Source: Mucilaginibacter sp.
Lineage (GTDB): Bacteria > Bacteroidota > Bacteroidia > Sphingobacteriales > Sphingobacteriaceae
DNA length: 64,000 bases
Reading direction: 5' to 3'
NCBI RefSeq assembly: GCF_028288205.1
Contig: NZ_JAQBOD010000011.1
Location: forward strand, 89,899-153,898
Under the pieces are notes generated by a model, which was not told the DNA's origin, did not search any database, and worked only from the letters and a program-made list of their open reading frames with translations. Below, one piece after another: positions 7,858-16,717 of the stretch (positions are counted from its first letter, which is position 1; each line of letters opens with the position of its first letter). The position numbers and the translations under genes are program-made.

Positions 7858-8838
7858 TTAATGAAACCCTGCTATAGGGTGCGGTATATACAATTCTTCC
7901 AGTTTCTTTATTTCTTCGGATGAAAGCTTGACAGACAGGGCTTTTACCGCGTCGGCTAAATGCCCCGGCTTACTTGCGCCGATAATTGGGGAAGTAATAG
8001 CCGAATTAGCTAACAACCAAGCCATAGCTACCTGCGCGTTAGGCAAACCTTTTTGCGCGGCAACTTCATTCAGGCGCCCAATCACTTCAAAATCGCCGAA
8101 TTTACCATATATATCTTTTCCAAAACCATCGGTCCGGGCACGTTCTGTTTCGTTACGGTCCTTGTTTAGGGGGCGGGTTAGTAAACCCCTTGCTAATGGC
8201 GACCACGGGATAACCGCTATTTTTTGATCTTTACATAACGGTATCATTTCGCGTTCCTCTTCGCGGTATACCAGGTTGTATTGCGGTTGCATAGATACAA
8301 AGCGTGTCCAGCCATGCAGATCAGAAACATAAAGCGATTGCGTAAACTGCCAGGCGTGCATAGATGATGCACCAATATAACGCGCCTTGCCGGCTTTCAC
8401 CACATCATGCAGAGCCTCCATGGTTTCCTCTATCGGGGTATTATAATCCCATCGATGGATTTGATATAAGTCTACATAATCGGTGCCTAAGCGCTTCAGG
8501 CTGGCATCAATTGCACTCATAATATGCTTGCGCGACAGGCCCTTGTCATTCGGCCCGGGCCCCATAGCGTTAAACACTTTGGTTGCCAGTACAATCTCAT
8601 CGCGTTTAGCAAAATCTTTTAGTGCCTTGCCAACCACTTCTTCGCTGGCGCCATCTGCATATACATCGGCGGTATCAAAAAAGGTAATGCCAAGCTCCAG
8701 CGCCTCTTTAATAAACGGGCGACTCTCCGCCTCATTAAGGGCCCAGGGCCATCTTTCTGTAGGTTTACCATAGGTCATGGTACCTAAACACAGGCGCGAA
8801 ACCATCATGCCTGTATTTCCAAATCTTACGTAGTCCAT
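7858..8838 (-). CDS. Aldo/keto reductase
   Basis: 326-residue NADPH-dependent (alpha/beta)8-barrel oxidoreductase. The catalytic tetrad fits Asp55 (FFDTADVY), Tyr60, Lys87 (LATKVF) and His128 (YQIHRW). The cofactor-binding end has PWSPLARGLLTRP and the C-terminal SPIIGASKPGHL. It resembles the AKR11/YajO-like group acting on various carbonyls; the real substrate is not visible. Single gene, convergent with the NmrA-like gene. Confidence 0.9.
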   Translation of the reverse strand: MDYVRFGNTGMMVSRLCLGTMTYGKPTERWPWALNEAESRPFIKEALELGITFFDTADVYADGASEEVVGKALKDFAKRDEIVLATKVFNAMGPGPNDKGLSRKHIMSAIDASLKRLGTDYVDLYQIHRWDYNTPIEETMEALHDVVKAGKARYIGASSMHAWQFTQSLYVSDLHGWTRFVSMQPQYNLVYREEEREMIPLCKDQKIAVIPWSPLARGLLTRPLNKDRNETERARTDGFGKDIYGKFGDFEVIGRLNEVAAQKGLPNAQVAMAWLLANSAITSPIIGASKPGHLADAVKALSVKLSSEEIKKLEELYIPHPIAGFH

Positions 8839-8944
8839 AATAGTTGTAAATTTCAGGCAAATTACAAATTGTAACTGAATGGGTTTATACTGTTTAATTA
8901 GTTAGTACCAAATGCCTTAATACCCGATGATGGTAAAACAGCGA

Positions 8945-10144
8945 TTAAATATAGCTTAACCACCATTGTTGGTGCGTCTTTTTATATTTGCTGAACCACC
9001 TGCATGGCAGGTATAATATTGCTATTACCACCAACCATATTACATACACGCCCAACAAGTTAAACCCAAAGCCAGCGGGTGAAAACAGGAAAGGTATTTT
9101 AGGATTAACGATTTGACTGGTAGAATAGCCTTTCGCGAAAAATATAATTACGTGGATGGCTTGAATTAAATACCAGTGGCATATGTAATAGAAAAAGGGC
9201 ACATTACCATATACTATTACAATGGATGTAAACTTGTTTTTAACGGTTTCTATACTGGCTAATACAACCAGCGAGAGTCCTATTGTCATGCTCAGATATA
9301 GTAATGAGCACGGGTATTTGGTAACATTAAAAAACGAGATAATACTCAGCGCGGTTGTTTTTTGAACCGACCATGGCGATGGGTCCCCATAAATATTAAA
9401 CGCCCTGAATATAAAGAACAGCGCCAACAGGCCCAGGCCCGAATACAATAATATTTTTCTGCGTTTTACAGCATCAACCGAGCTTTTGTAAAGTGATCCA
9501 AAAACATAGCCGAGCAGCATTACGCCTGTCCACGGTAAAAGTGCATAGGCTATTAATACGTAATGATTGCTATCAATTTGTACAAGACCGCTAAACCCGG
9601 CAGCAGATAAAAGCAGTTTCCAGCCAATAGTTGCAGTAATGGGTCCCGGGTTTACAATGTCCAGTATATTATGCCCAAAGAAAATAATTGCGCCAATAAT
9701 ACCAATAACGGTTAATGAGGCTTTTAACCTTACCAATATTCCCAGCAAGACCATGCTGCCGCCAATGGCCCATATAACCTGCAATATCAAAACATTATAA
9801 AGCGGGTTAAGGGTAATAGCAAAAGTTATAAAAACAAGTTCAACTATAACAAGCCATAACCCGCGTTTAATCAAAAACGCACTTAACTCATTTCTGGTAC
9901 GGCGCATACCCGCCAGGTAGGCCGACATGCCGCTTAAAAACACAAAGGTGGGTGCGCAAAAATGAGTTATCCAGCGGGTAAAAAACAAAATGGGGGTAGT
10001 TACTGCCAGATCTGTAGGTTCGGGTTGGCCCAGGTGAAAAACATCCCTAACATGGTCAATAGCCATAATCAGCATTACTAAACCGCGTAATATATCTATA
10101 GATTCTATGCGATACTTTGTAGTAGCAGAAGTTGTTGTTGTCAT
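8945..10144 (-). CDS. DUF1624 / heparan-alpha-glucosaminide N-acetyltransferase-like membrane protein
   Basis: 399 residues with about ten hydrophobic segments. The N-terminal RIESIDILRGLVMLIMAIDH followed by VRDVFH is the signature of DUF1624/HGSNAT-like proteins, in which the first-helix region binds the acyl donor. FFTRWITHFCAPTFVFLSG follows as in relatives. Presumed to transfer acetyl or acyl groups across the inner membrane to a sugar or other periplasmic acceptor, unknown here. Downstream of the molybdenum hydroxylase genes but separated by a terminator, so probably its own unit. Confidence 0.82.
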   Translation of the reverse strand: MTTTTSATTKYRIESIDILRGLVMLIMAIDHVRDVFHLGQPEPTDLAVTTPILFFTRWITHFCAPTFVFLSGMSAYLAGMRRTRNELSAFLIKRGLWLVIVELVFITFAITLNPLYNVLILQVIWAIGGSMVLLGILVRLKASLTVIGIIGAIIFFGHNILDIVNPGPITATIGWKLLLSAAGFSGLVQIDSNHYVLIAYALLPWTGVMLLGYVFGSLYKSSVDAVKRRKILLYSGLGLLALFFIFRAFNIYGDPSPWSVQKTTALSIISFFNVTKYPCSLLYLSMTIGLSLVVLASIETVKNKFTSIVIVYGNVPFFYYICHWYLIQAIHVIIFFAKGYSTSQIVNPKIPFLFSPAGFGFNLLGVYVIWLVVIAILYLPCRWFSKYKKTHQQWWLSYI

Positions 10145-10244
10145 AAAGAGATCAGGTTAAAGAAATTGCAATGCCGAATATAAACATAATCAATTTCATA
10201 ACAAATTGATTCTTAACAATTAAACACCGTTTTAGTCTAAAACA

Positions 10245-10277
10245 AAAAAGCCCGTAAATATAATTTACAGGCTTTTC
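10245..10277 (-). terminator. Rho-independent terminator after iorB
   Basis: Stem AAAAGCC-GTAAA / TTTAC-GGCTTTT with one C/A mismatch, followed on the minus strand by a T-run. It lies 19 bp after the iorB-like stop codon. Confidence 0.75.
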
Positions 10278-10295
10278 TACTTATCTAAATATTAT

Positions 10296-12434
10296 TTATG
10301 CCTTCGCAAATTCAAAAGGCAATTTTCTATACCTGATACCCGTTGCGGCAAAAATAGCGTTGCCTATTGCGGGTGCCATTGGCGGCAGTCCGGGTTCGCC
10401 TAAGCCGGTTGGCGCATCTTCAGATGGTACAAATTTCACAATAACCTCTATTGGCGCGTCCTTCATCCGCAAAAACTTATAAGTGTGGAAGTTGGTTTGC
10501 TCAACAGCGCCCTTATCAAAAGTAACCTTGCTAAATAGGGCATGGCTCAGGCCGTCAATAATAGCCCCTTCTACCTGGGTTTCGGCACCGCTTTGGTTAA
10601 CCACTCTGCCGCAATTAACAGCACTGTATACTTTAGTTACCCTAAACGTTCCATCCTTCAATTTAGTTATTTCGGCCACGTGAGCAGCATAGGTACTAAA
10701 CGAAAAATGCGCGGCAAAGCCTTGATATACGTTTGGTTTTTTTGTTTTGCCCCAACCGCTTATTTGCGTAACCAGGTCTATAACGCTTTTATATTTAGCT
10801 ACGTCATACCCCCCGTCGGTTTTGCCAACCGGTTGATTTTTTGCTTTTTCTAATAGTTCAAGCCTTAACGCTACCGGGTCCTTTTTCATTTGGTGGGCCA
10901 ATTCATCCAAAAAACATTCATCGGCAAATGCTACCGAGTTACTGGTAGGTGCACGCCATGGCCCCGTTTGTATATTTGTTTTAAGCGAATGATTATCTGC
11001 ACGGTAATTAGCTACAGCTTTTGCCGGGAAACCATCCGGATTGGATGCCCTGCCTCCGCTTAATACCGCGGCATTAAGGTGCCAGGCCACCAGCTCATTC
11101 GCCGGACTAATTGCCGCTTTATATTTAAACATACTTGGCGGGCGGTAAAAATCGCCCTGCATATCATCCTCGCGCATCCATAGCATTTGTATAGGCACTT
11201 TAGCAGCTTGCGATATTAGCGCTGCTTCTACTCCGTTATCCGGCTGCAGCTTGCGCCCAAAACCACCTCCCTGCCTCGGCATGCCTAAAGTTATATTAGT
11301 TTCTGGTACACCTACAGCTTTTGCAACCTCGGTGCGTAAGCGCGCAGGCACTTGTGTTGGGCCATACAGATCAACTTTACCATCTTTTACATCAGCAAAA
11401 AAGTTAAGCGGCTCCATGTTGGCATGCGATAGCGCGGGTGTTTCGTAAACCGCTTCTACAATCTTGTAGTCCTTATTATTTAAAGCAGCATCTATGTCTC
11501 CATCATTCCTGCCCGGCTTTTCGCTGTAGTTGTTTAACAGTTCTGTAAACGAGGCATCGTGGTCGGGAGTGCTTTCCAGCTTACTTGTCTCTTCCCAAAC
11601 AACCTTTAATACATCCCGTCCTTTTTTAGCGGCCCAGGTTGAGGTTGCCAAAACTGCCACTAAGTTTCTTGAAGGTACCGAAACCACATTTTTAACACCG
11701 GCCACCTTGCGCGTTTCGGTGTCATCAAATGATTTTAAGCTTTTGCCAAACGCCGGCGGGCGGGCAACTATCGCGAATAACATGCCTTCGCGGCGGGTAT
11801 CTATACCAAATAAAGGCTTGCCGGTAATTATTTTATGGTTATCAATATTATGTACCCGAGTGCCTATTATCTTAAAATCTTTAGGGTCTTTTAATTTAAC
11901 ACTGGCAGGTACCGGCAATAATGCGGCTTTAGCAGCCAGGTCACCATAGGCTAATTTCTTTCCGCTTGGCTTATGTATTACAAAGGCATTTTCGGCATAA
12001 CAATCACCCTCATTTGCTCCCCATTGCTGCGCGGCCGCGGTAATCATCATTTGACGGGCAGTTGCCCCGGCGTTGCGTATCGGTGTGAAACGGCTTCTTA
12101 CCGCACCGCTGCCACCTGTTGTTTGCGAGCCGTATTTACTTTGATCAAGCGGTGCCATTTCTACCACCACTTTATCCCATTGTACCTCCAGCTCTTCGGC
12201 CAATATCATGGGTAGCGCTGTTTTTACTCCCTGGCCAATCTCCGGATTGGGCGACATTAATGTAATTAAGCCATTAGAATCAATTGATACATAGGCATTG
12301 GGCGAAAATATTGTGCCCGCGGCATGTTTAACGGGGCTTGCATCTGTTAACAAATGGAACCCAAACATTATACCGCCCCCGGCAATTGAGCTTACTTTTA
12401 AAAAGTGGCGCCTTGAAACTGTTTGATCGCTCAT
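10296..12434 (-). CDS. Molybdopterin-binding subunit of an isoquinoline 1-oxidoreductase-type hydroxylase
   Basis: 712-residue large subunit of the xanthine dehydrogenase superfamily (IorB type), oxidising an N-heterocycle or aldehyde. The N-terminus [15 protein letters not shown] is a twin-arginine signal, so the enzyme should be exported folded. Molybdopterin contacts include [21 protein letters not shown] and [30 protein letters not shown] near the C-terminus carries the catalytic Glu. Its ATG overlaps the TGA of the [2Fe-2S] subunit gene by four bases. No cytochrome subunit is adjacent. The real substrate is unknown. Confidence 0.88.
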   Translation of the reverse strand: MSDQTVSRRHFLKVSSIAGGGIMFGFHLLTDASPVKHAAGTIFSPNAYVSIDSNGLITLMSPNPEIGQGVKTALPMILAEELEVQWDKVVVEMAPLDQSKYGSQTTGGSGAVRSRFTPIRNAGATARQMMITAAAQQWGANEGDCYAENAFVIHKPSGKKLAYGDLAAKAALLPVPASVKLKDPKDFKIIGTRVHNIDNHKIITGKPLFGIDTRREGMLFAIVARPPAFGKSLKSFDDTETRKVAGVKNVVSVPSRNLVAVLATSTWAAKKGRDVLKVVWEETSKLESTPDHDASFTELLNNYSEKPGRNDGDIDAALNNKDYKIVEAVYETPALSHANMEPLNFFADVKDGKVDLYGPTQVPARLRTEVAKAVGVPETNITLGMPRQGGGFGRKLQPDNGVEAALISQAAKVPIQMLWMREDDMQGDFYRPPSMFKYKAAISPANELVAWHLNAAVLSGGRASNPDGFPAKAVANYRADNHSLKTNIQTGPWRAPTSNSVAFADECFLDELAHQMKKDPVALRLELLEKAKNQPVGKTDGGYDVAKYKSVIDLVTQISGWGKTKKPNVYQGFAAHFSFSTYAAHVAEITKLKDGTFRVTKVYSAVNCGRVVNQSGAETQVEGAIIDGLSHALFSKVTFDKGAVEQTNFHTYKFLRMKDAPIEVIVKFVPSEDAPTGLGEPGLPPMAPAIGNAIFAATGIRYRKLPFEFAKA

Positions 12435-12898
12435 TTTGTAACCCCTCCTTTACTGGCTGCCAGGTGTATGGCTTTACGTATACGATAATGTGTGCCGCAA
12501 CGGCATATATTACTTATGGATAGATCAATATCCTCATCTGTTGGATGCGGGTTGTGTTTCAGCATTGCCGCGGCGGCCATAATTTGCCCTGATTGGCAAT
12601 AACCGCATTGCGGTACATCAACTTCGCTCCAGGCTTGTTGTACCGGGTGCGTGCCTTCGGCGCTTAATCCTTCAATAGTTACAATTTTAGAGTCTTTAAC
12701 TTCTGATACGGGCAACTGGCACGATCGTACAGCAAAACCGTTAAAATGCACAGTACAGGCCCCGCACTGCGCAATGCCGCACCCGAATTTTGTACCAACT
12801 AAATTTAAATGATCACGCAATACCCAAAGCATTGGGGTGTCTGGATCTGCATCAACAGTAAGCAGCTTATTGTTGACAGAAATTTTGTATGTGGCCAT
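12431..12898 (-). CDS. [2Fe-2S] subunit of the molybdenum hydroxylase
   Basis: 155-residue IorA-type electron-transfer subunit. The plant-ferredoxin-type cluster is bound by [18 protein letters not shown] plus a later Cys (VRSC). The second cluster uses [10 protein letters not shown] and [12 protein letters not shown] in the C-terminal helical domain. It passes electrons from the molybdenum site. It has no signal peptide of its own, so it would be carried out with the Tat-signalled large subunit (known for this family). First gene of a two-gene operon. Confidence 0.92.
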   Translation of the reverse strand: MATYKISVNNKLLTVDADPDTPMLWVLRDHLNLVGTKFGCGIAQCGACTVHFNGFAVRSCQLPVSEVKDSKIVTIEGLSAEGTHPVQQAWSEVDVPQCGYCQSGQIMAAAAMLKHNPHPTDEDIDLSISNICRCGTHYRIRKAIHLAASKGGVTK

Positions 12899-13183
12899 AA
12901 TGACTTTTGTTTTAAGTAAATCTATTAGTAAAAACTTTACTTTACAAATATTAGTGGGTAATAACTAAAATATTACATACTGTTGGTAACACTATTTAAC
13001 ACCCCGATAAAAGCGGCTTTGGTTTATATCTAAGCTGGCGCCTGTTGGATTGGTGATAGTGGGCAAGCGGTCTTTTTACTTTATAAATTAAAAATATTAT
13101 TTCGTTAAAAGGAAAATATTATTTAATACATTAAAAATTCAATATATTTGAAATGATTACCGATCAATTTATCTGTAAAGCGC

Positions 13184-13558
13184 GTGAAGAAAAAAGTATT
13201 GGTTATTGAAAATGACCAGGATATCCGACATATTGTTGTCTTTGTTTTAGAGGAAGAAGGCTTTACCACTTTGAGTATTGCTGAGCCGGAAAACCTGGAA
13301 GATATCCTGCAATTCAAACCGGATGTGATCCTGATTGATGAGTTTATAAATAACCGGCCCGGGCACCGGTTATGTCTGAAGATCAAACAGGTTAAGCAAT
13401 TAAAAGAGATCCCGGTCATCGTACTTTCCACCGCGAACAATATTGAATTGATCGCTACAGAATGTAAAGCAAATGATTATATCCGCAAACCTTTTGATCT
13501 GAAAGAAATAGTCGACAAGGTGGTTCGGGTGGTTAATAACCAGTCATTGATCTATTAG
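13184..13558 (+). CDS. Stand-alone receiver-domain protein 1
   Basis: 124 residues forming only a CheY-like receiver domain. Acidic cluster IENDQD (9-13), phospho-acceptor Asp52 in ILIDEF, Ser82 in VLSTAN and Lys102 in RKPFD are all present, so it should be phosphorylated. No output domain and no histidine kinase nearby. Starts with GTG at 13184 (GTG AAG AAA AAA), which gives a complete first strand. Followed by a hairpin and, 193 bp on, a second receiver protein. It probably relays phosphate or binds a partner, like CheY or Spo0F (inference). Confidence 0.83.
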   Translation: MKKKVLVIENDQDIRHIVVFVLEEEGFTTLSIAEPENLEDILQFKPDVILIDEFINNRPGHRLCLKIKQVKQLKEIPVIVLSTANNIELIATECKANDYIRKPFDLKEIVDKVVRVVNNQSLIY

Positions 13559-13573
13559 TATCACCGGCTTGCA

Positions 13574-13595
13574 GTTTTCCACAAAAGTGGAAAAC
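13574..13595. other. Perfect 9-bp hairpin
   Basis: GTTTTCCAC / GTGGAAAAC with an AAAA loop, 15 bp after the first receiver gene. No T-run follows, so it is not a standard terminator. Confidence 0.5.
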
Positions 13596-13751
13596 AACCG
13601 CCACAATAACGGGCAATCAGATACTACATAAATAAAATACTACGTTAATATTTAATAACTATTATTCTTAACTTTATTTATCTTTTCAGCCGCTACTACT
13701 AATCATACGTCTGCCCCCGGTTTCTATCTTTTCACTTAAAAAATTAAGTCT

Positions 13752-14141
13752 ATGGAAACGATAATGATACAAGAAGCGGATGCCGCCACCTTAGAGGTAC
13801 TCACCTTTGCTTTGCAAATGGAAGGCTACCGGGTTTGCAGCCTGACCGATAATACTGAAAATGTCCTGGATTTGATCCGGCGGCATCACCCCAAGCTGGT
13901 TTTGCTGGACTGCTGGCTCAGCAATTATTCCGGCAAGCAGGTCTGTCAATGGATCAAGGCACATTTTCCGCGCCTGCCGGTAATCGCCTTCAGTTGCGAT
14001 AATCAAATCGCTGAGCAATACCGCCTTTTGGGTTTTGATGATTACCTAAAAAAGCCATTTGACCTTGATCTCCTTTACCAGGTGATTCGAAAACATTTAC
14101 CTCAACAAAAAAAGCGCCGCTATATTAGTACACCGGCTTAA
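13752..14141 (+). CDS. Stand-alone receiver-domain protein 2
   Basis: 129-residue CheY-like receiver only. Asp53 in LVLLDCWL is the phospho-acceptor, Glu8/Asp10 the acidic pair, Ser81 in IAFSCDN and Lys101 in KKPFD complete the site. The last dozen residues are basic (QQKKRRYIS) and could bind RNA, DNA or membrane. It is diverged from receiver 1, so not a recent duplicate. In the same direction follow a small unknown gene and hsp20, suggesting a stress-related group (inference). Confidence 0.82.
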   Translation: METIMIQEADAATLEVLTFALQMEGYRVCSLTDNTENVLDLIRRHHPKLVLLDCWLSNYSGKQVCQWIKAHFPRLPVIAFSCDNQIAEQYRLLGFDDYLKKPFDLDLLYQVIRKHLPQQKKRRYISTPA

Positions 14142-14160
14142 TAATGATTGTCTGATTAAG

Positions 14161-14421
14161 ATGGAATTACTCCGTGAAAACATAATAGACCTTATCCGTG
14201 AAACATGCTCATCTCATTGGGAGCTGAATGTATTTAACGGACACATTATTGTTAACCTGCCGGATGCAGAAAAGGATTTCCGTTCAATATATAATAAAGT
14301 AAAACAGGAAATCACAAAATGTATAAGGCAGCATTTTCCCGATAGGGATGAAGAGCTATTATTCGAGGTTAGGAACTGTTCATGGAATTGCAGCTTTAAA
14401 TTAGGGAAGACAACTTTATAA
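14161..14421 (+). CDS. Small protein of unknown function (86 aa)
   Basis: I do not recognise this protein. The 86 residues look soluble and amphipathic: a helix (MELLRENIIDLIRETC), a strand pair (ELNVFNGHIIVNLPDAE), a long helix (FRSIYNKVKQEITKCIRQHF) and a strand pair at the C-terminus (LLFEVRNCSWNCSFKLGK). It follows the second receiver gene by 19 bp in the same direction, so it may be co-transcribed and could be a partner of it. The start ATG at 14161 is the only reasonable one. Confidence 0.6.
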   Translation: MELLRENIIDLIRETCSSHWELNVFNGHIIVNLPDAEKDFRSIYNKVKQEITKCIRQHFPDRDEELLFEVRNCSWNCSFKLGKTTL

Positions 14422-14543
14422 TAGACAACACGGGCAAACAAGCAGTTGAACGTTTGGTTTGAAAAAGATAAAAAATGAAAAACCTGTGCTTATACTGATT
14501 GTTGTATTCTATAGCCGGGATGTTCCGGCAAGTAGGGTTTTAT

Positions 14544-14550
14544 AAGGAGG
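14544..14550 (+). promoter_or_regulatory. Strong Shine-Dalgarno before hsp20
   Basis: AAGGAGG sits 7 nt before the hsp20 ATG, an almost perfect anti-SD match at ideal spacing. I saw nothing comparable before other genes in the window, as expected for a phylum that rarely uses SD sequences. Confidence 0.8.
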
Positions 14551-14557
14551 ATAAGTT

Positions 14558-14998
14558 ATGACACTGGTAAAATTTAATGAGCGAAAAGACACCGGCATGT
14601 TAAGCCCGGTCTTTAATGACATTTTTGAAAACTTTTTTAATGATGCTTTTATATCAGACCGGATGGTATCCAGAATACCGGCTGTAAATATTTTAGAAAC
14701 AGAAGGGCACTATCATATCGAACTGGCTGCACCGGGACTAAAGAAAGAGGATTTTAAGCTGGACCTGAATAGGAATATGCTGACCATATCGGTAGAAAAG
14801 CAAAACGAGCAAATGGATAATGATAAAAAATATAATAAACGCGAATACACCTATACGTCATTCGTGCGCTCTTTTACGCTGCCCGACTCGATTGATGATG
14901 CCAATATTGAAGCCCAATATACTGACGGCATACTCAAAATTAATGTGGCCAAAAGCAAAGAAGCGACAACGCCCAGCCGTCAGATAAAGATTAAATAA
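14558..14998 (+). CDS. Small heat-shock protein, Hsp20/alpha-crystallin family
   Basis: 146-residue ATP-independent holdase. The alpha-crystallin domain spans about 45-140: IPAVNILETEGHYHIELAAP, a strand with LDLNRNMLTISVEK, then REYTYTSFVRSFTLPDSI and the signature A-x-Y-x-DGIL-x-I (QYTDGILKINV). The N-terminal arm contains NDIFENFFNDAF as in many bacterial members. The usual C-terminal I-x-I anchor is present in altered form as RQIKIK. Preceded by a full Shine-Dalgarno and followed by a good terminator, so it is probably the last gene of its unit. Confidence 0.92.
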   Translation: MTLVKFNERKDTGMLSPVFNDIFENFFNDAFISDRMVSRIPAVNILETEGHYHIELAAPGLKKEDFKLDLNRNMLTISVEKQNEQMDNDKKYNKREYTYTSFVRSFTLPDSIDDANIEAQYTDGILKINVAKSKEATTPSRQIKIK

Positions 14999-15021
14999 TT
15001 GCTCATCATCAATTGTTAATC

Positions 15022-15050
15022 AGGCGCTGTCTCAGCGCCTTTATTTTTTT
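15022..15050 (+). terminator. Rho-independent terminator of hsp20
   Basis: AGGCGCTG / CAGCGCCT stem with a 3-nt loop, then TTATTTTTTT. It lies 23 bp after the hsp20 stop codon. Confidence 0.88.
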
Positions 15051-15148
15051 ATGCCATGTTAATACCATGCAGCAACCGACACCCTGTTCCCCAGGCGGCT
15101 TTATACATGTGGGAGATATATAAAGCTATCTAATTCGCCAAATGTTAA

Positions 15149-16459
15149 TTATTTAAAACCAAGAGCTACAGAGATCACATCAGATACCAGGTTAGTGCTT
15201 TGCGAATAATGTCCATATCTGATTTCAAAATCATGAAGATGTTGCCATCCCATTACCCCCGTTGGCGGTGCTATTCTAAATCCTACACCAAAAAACTGAC
15301 TGTTAAACTTAGCATATTCATAATTACTGGTATAATAGGTATCAGTAGCGTTATGGACCTCATAAGGGGCAAAATATTTAGCAGCTGATTGATTGTAATA
15401 CCTGTAAAACGGCGAAACCGAAAAGAAGGGTGTAATTTTATAAACCATTTCCAGGTTGGCTGTATTAGAGTTGCTGCCCCAATTGTCCGTATAGTATCGG
15501 TAATATGATCTGAGAATAATATTGTCGCCGAGAAAATAATTAGCCCTTAATCCTAAGGGAAGCTTAAACCTTGACGATGGTAATTTCTCGATAGTGTCTT
15601 TTTTGTTCGTAAAATACACCCTGTGAAAAGGTAAACTTAAATATCCCTTTTGTGCAACCGCGTCTGCCAGGAACATTACCTGCAGCCTGGAATTTATCAT
15701 CTGAGAATAGGATACTGAAATGGTATAAGTATTCCTGGGACTGGTTGGAATGCTTGGTGTTGAACTACTGCCACTCAAAACAGAGTTTCCACTGGCAGTG
15801 GTTACATAAGTAGGCCCGCTTGAGACGGCGACAGTTGATTGCGGAATAAGTTCTGAAGGATAAATAAGTGTAACATGGTCAAAATAAGCTTGCAGCTTCA
15901 TGCCAAATTCTCCACTCTTATCATTTGTCTTTTTTGAGAAATGTATATCAGCGCCCAATGATTTATAATTATACTCGCCCGAATAATAAGTGCCCAACCC
16001 AAAACTGGTGCCTTTAATTTCATTTTCAATTGTCCAGTCTAATGACGGATATATGCGTGATCCGCCGGTTTTTGATGCCCCTGATGTAGATACAAAAGCT
16101 GCTGACGCCGAAGTATGATGATCAATACCTAAACCAAATGAAAGTATGTTTTTATGTTTCGGCTGCCCGTACCAGAAGAGTTTCAGATCCAGGCCATTTG
16201 AAAAATCTGTTACTTTTTCTGTTCCGATACCCCCTGTAACTGCAGAATGATCCCCATTTTGGTTATAATAACTGGATACCAAATTTATTTCTTCAACCCC
16301 GAGTTGTGTTGGATAATAGCTGGCAGTGTCATCAACATCAATTGGGGTGTATAGGCCAAATGGATTTTTATTGCGGCTGGTATCTTCCTTAATTTGTGAA
16401 AAGGCATTTAAACGGCAAATGAGTGCGAAACCAAGTATAGTTAAATATTTCTTTTTCAT
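15149..16459 (-). CDS. DUF3570 outer-membrane beta-barrel protein
   Basis: 436 residues. An N-terminal signal peptide (MKKKYLTILGFALICRLNAFSQ) is followed by many alternating strands typical of a beta-barrel, ending in the aromatic-poor VISVALGFK. DUF3570 genes recurrently follow ApbE and DUF4266 genes, exactly as here (gaps of 21 and 15 bp), so the three form one operon. Its precise role is not established; a part in an envelope flavin-dependent redox chain is inference from the neighbourhood. Confidence 0.82.
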   Translation of the reverse strand: MKKKYLTILGFALICRLNAFSQIKEDTSRNKNPFGLYTPIDVDDTASYYPTQLGVEEINLVSSYYNQNGDHSAVTGGIGTEKVTDFSNGLDLKLFWYGQPKHKNILSFGLGIDHHTSASAAFVSTSGASKTGGSRIYPSLDWTIENEIKGTSFGLGTYYSGEYNYKSLGADIHFSKKTNDKSGEFGMKLQAYFDHVTLIYPSELIPQSTVAVSSGPTYVTTASGNSVLSGSSSTPSIPTSPRNTYTISVSYSQMINSRLQVMFLADAVAQKGYLSLPFHRVYFTNKKDTIEKLPSSRFKLPLGLRANYFLGDNIILRSYYRYYTDNWGSNSNTANLEMVYKITPFFSVSPFYRYYNQSAAKYFAPYEVHNATDTYYTSNYEYAKFNSQFFGVGFRIAPPTGVMGWQHLHDFEIRYGHYSQSTNLVSDVISVALGFK

Positions 16460-16480
16460 GAAAAATTGATTCTTTGTAAA

Positions 16481-16702
16481 TTAATTGCAGCCGCAGCCAC
16501 CACCGGTTTTTCCGGCATTGGCGCCAGAAGCACTTTCACGGTAGGATTGAAAATTTAACTCATTCTTTTCAGCCTTACGGTTTCCAAGCGCCATTTCAGA
16601 ATCATTGAGCCGGGTTTTTTGATATTCCCGTAAACGTACACACGAAGAGAAACTTATTATTATTACAAAACAGGCCAATAGTTTTACAATTTTATTTACC
16701 AT
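16481..16702 (-). CDS. DUF4266 small lipoprotein
   Basis: 73 residues. Signal with lipobox FSSC (Cys21), a charged middle (VRLREYQKTRLNDSEMALG), and a glycine-rich C-terminus ending in GGGCGCN. The middle motif Y-x-K-x-x-L-x-x-x-x-M is typical of DUF4266. The terminal Cys pair could bind metal or form a disulfide. Middle gene of the apbE-DUF4266-DUF3570 operon, spacing 15 and 21 bp. Function unknown. Confidence 0.85.
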   Translation of the reverse strand: MVNKIVKLLACFVIIISFSSCVRLREYQKTRLNDSEMALGNRKAEKNELNFQSYRESASGANAGKTGGGCGCN

Positions 16703-16717
16703 TTTTAATCGGGGGAT

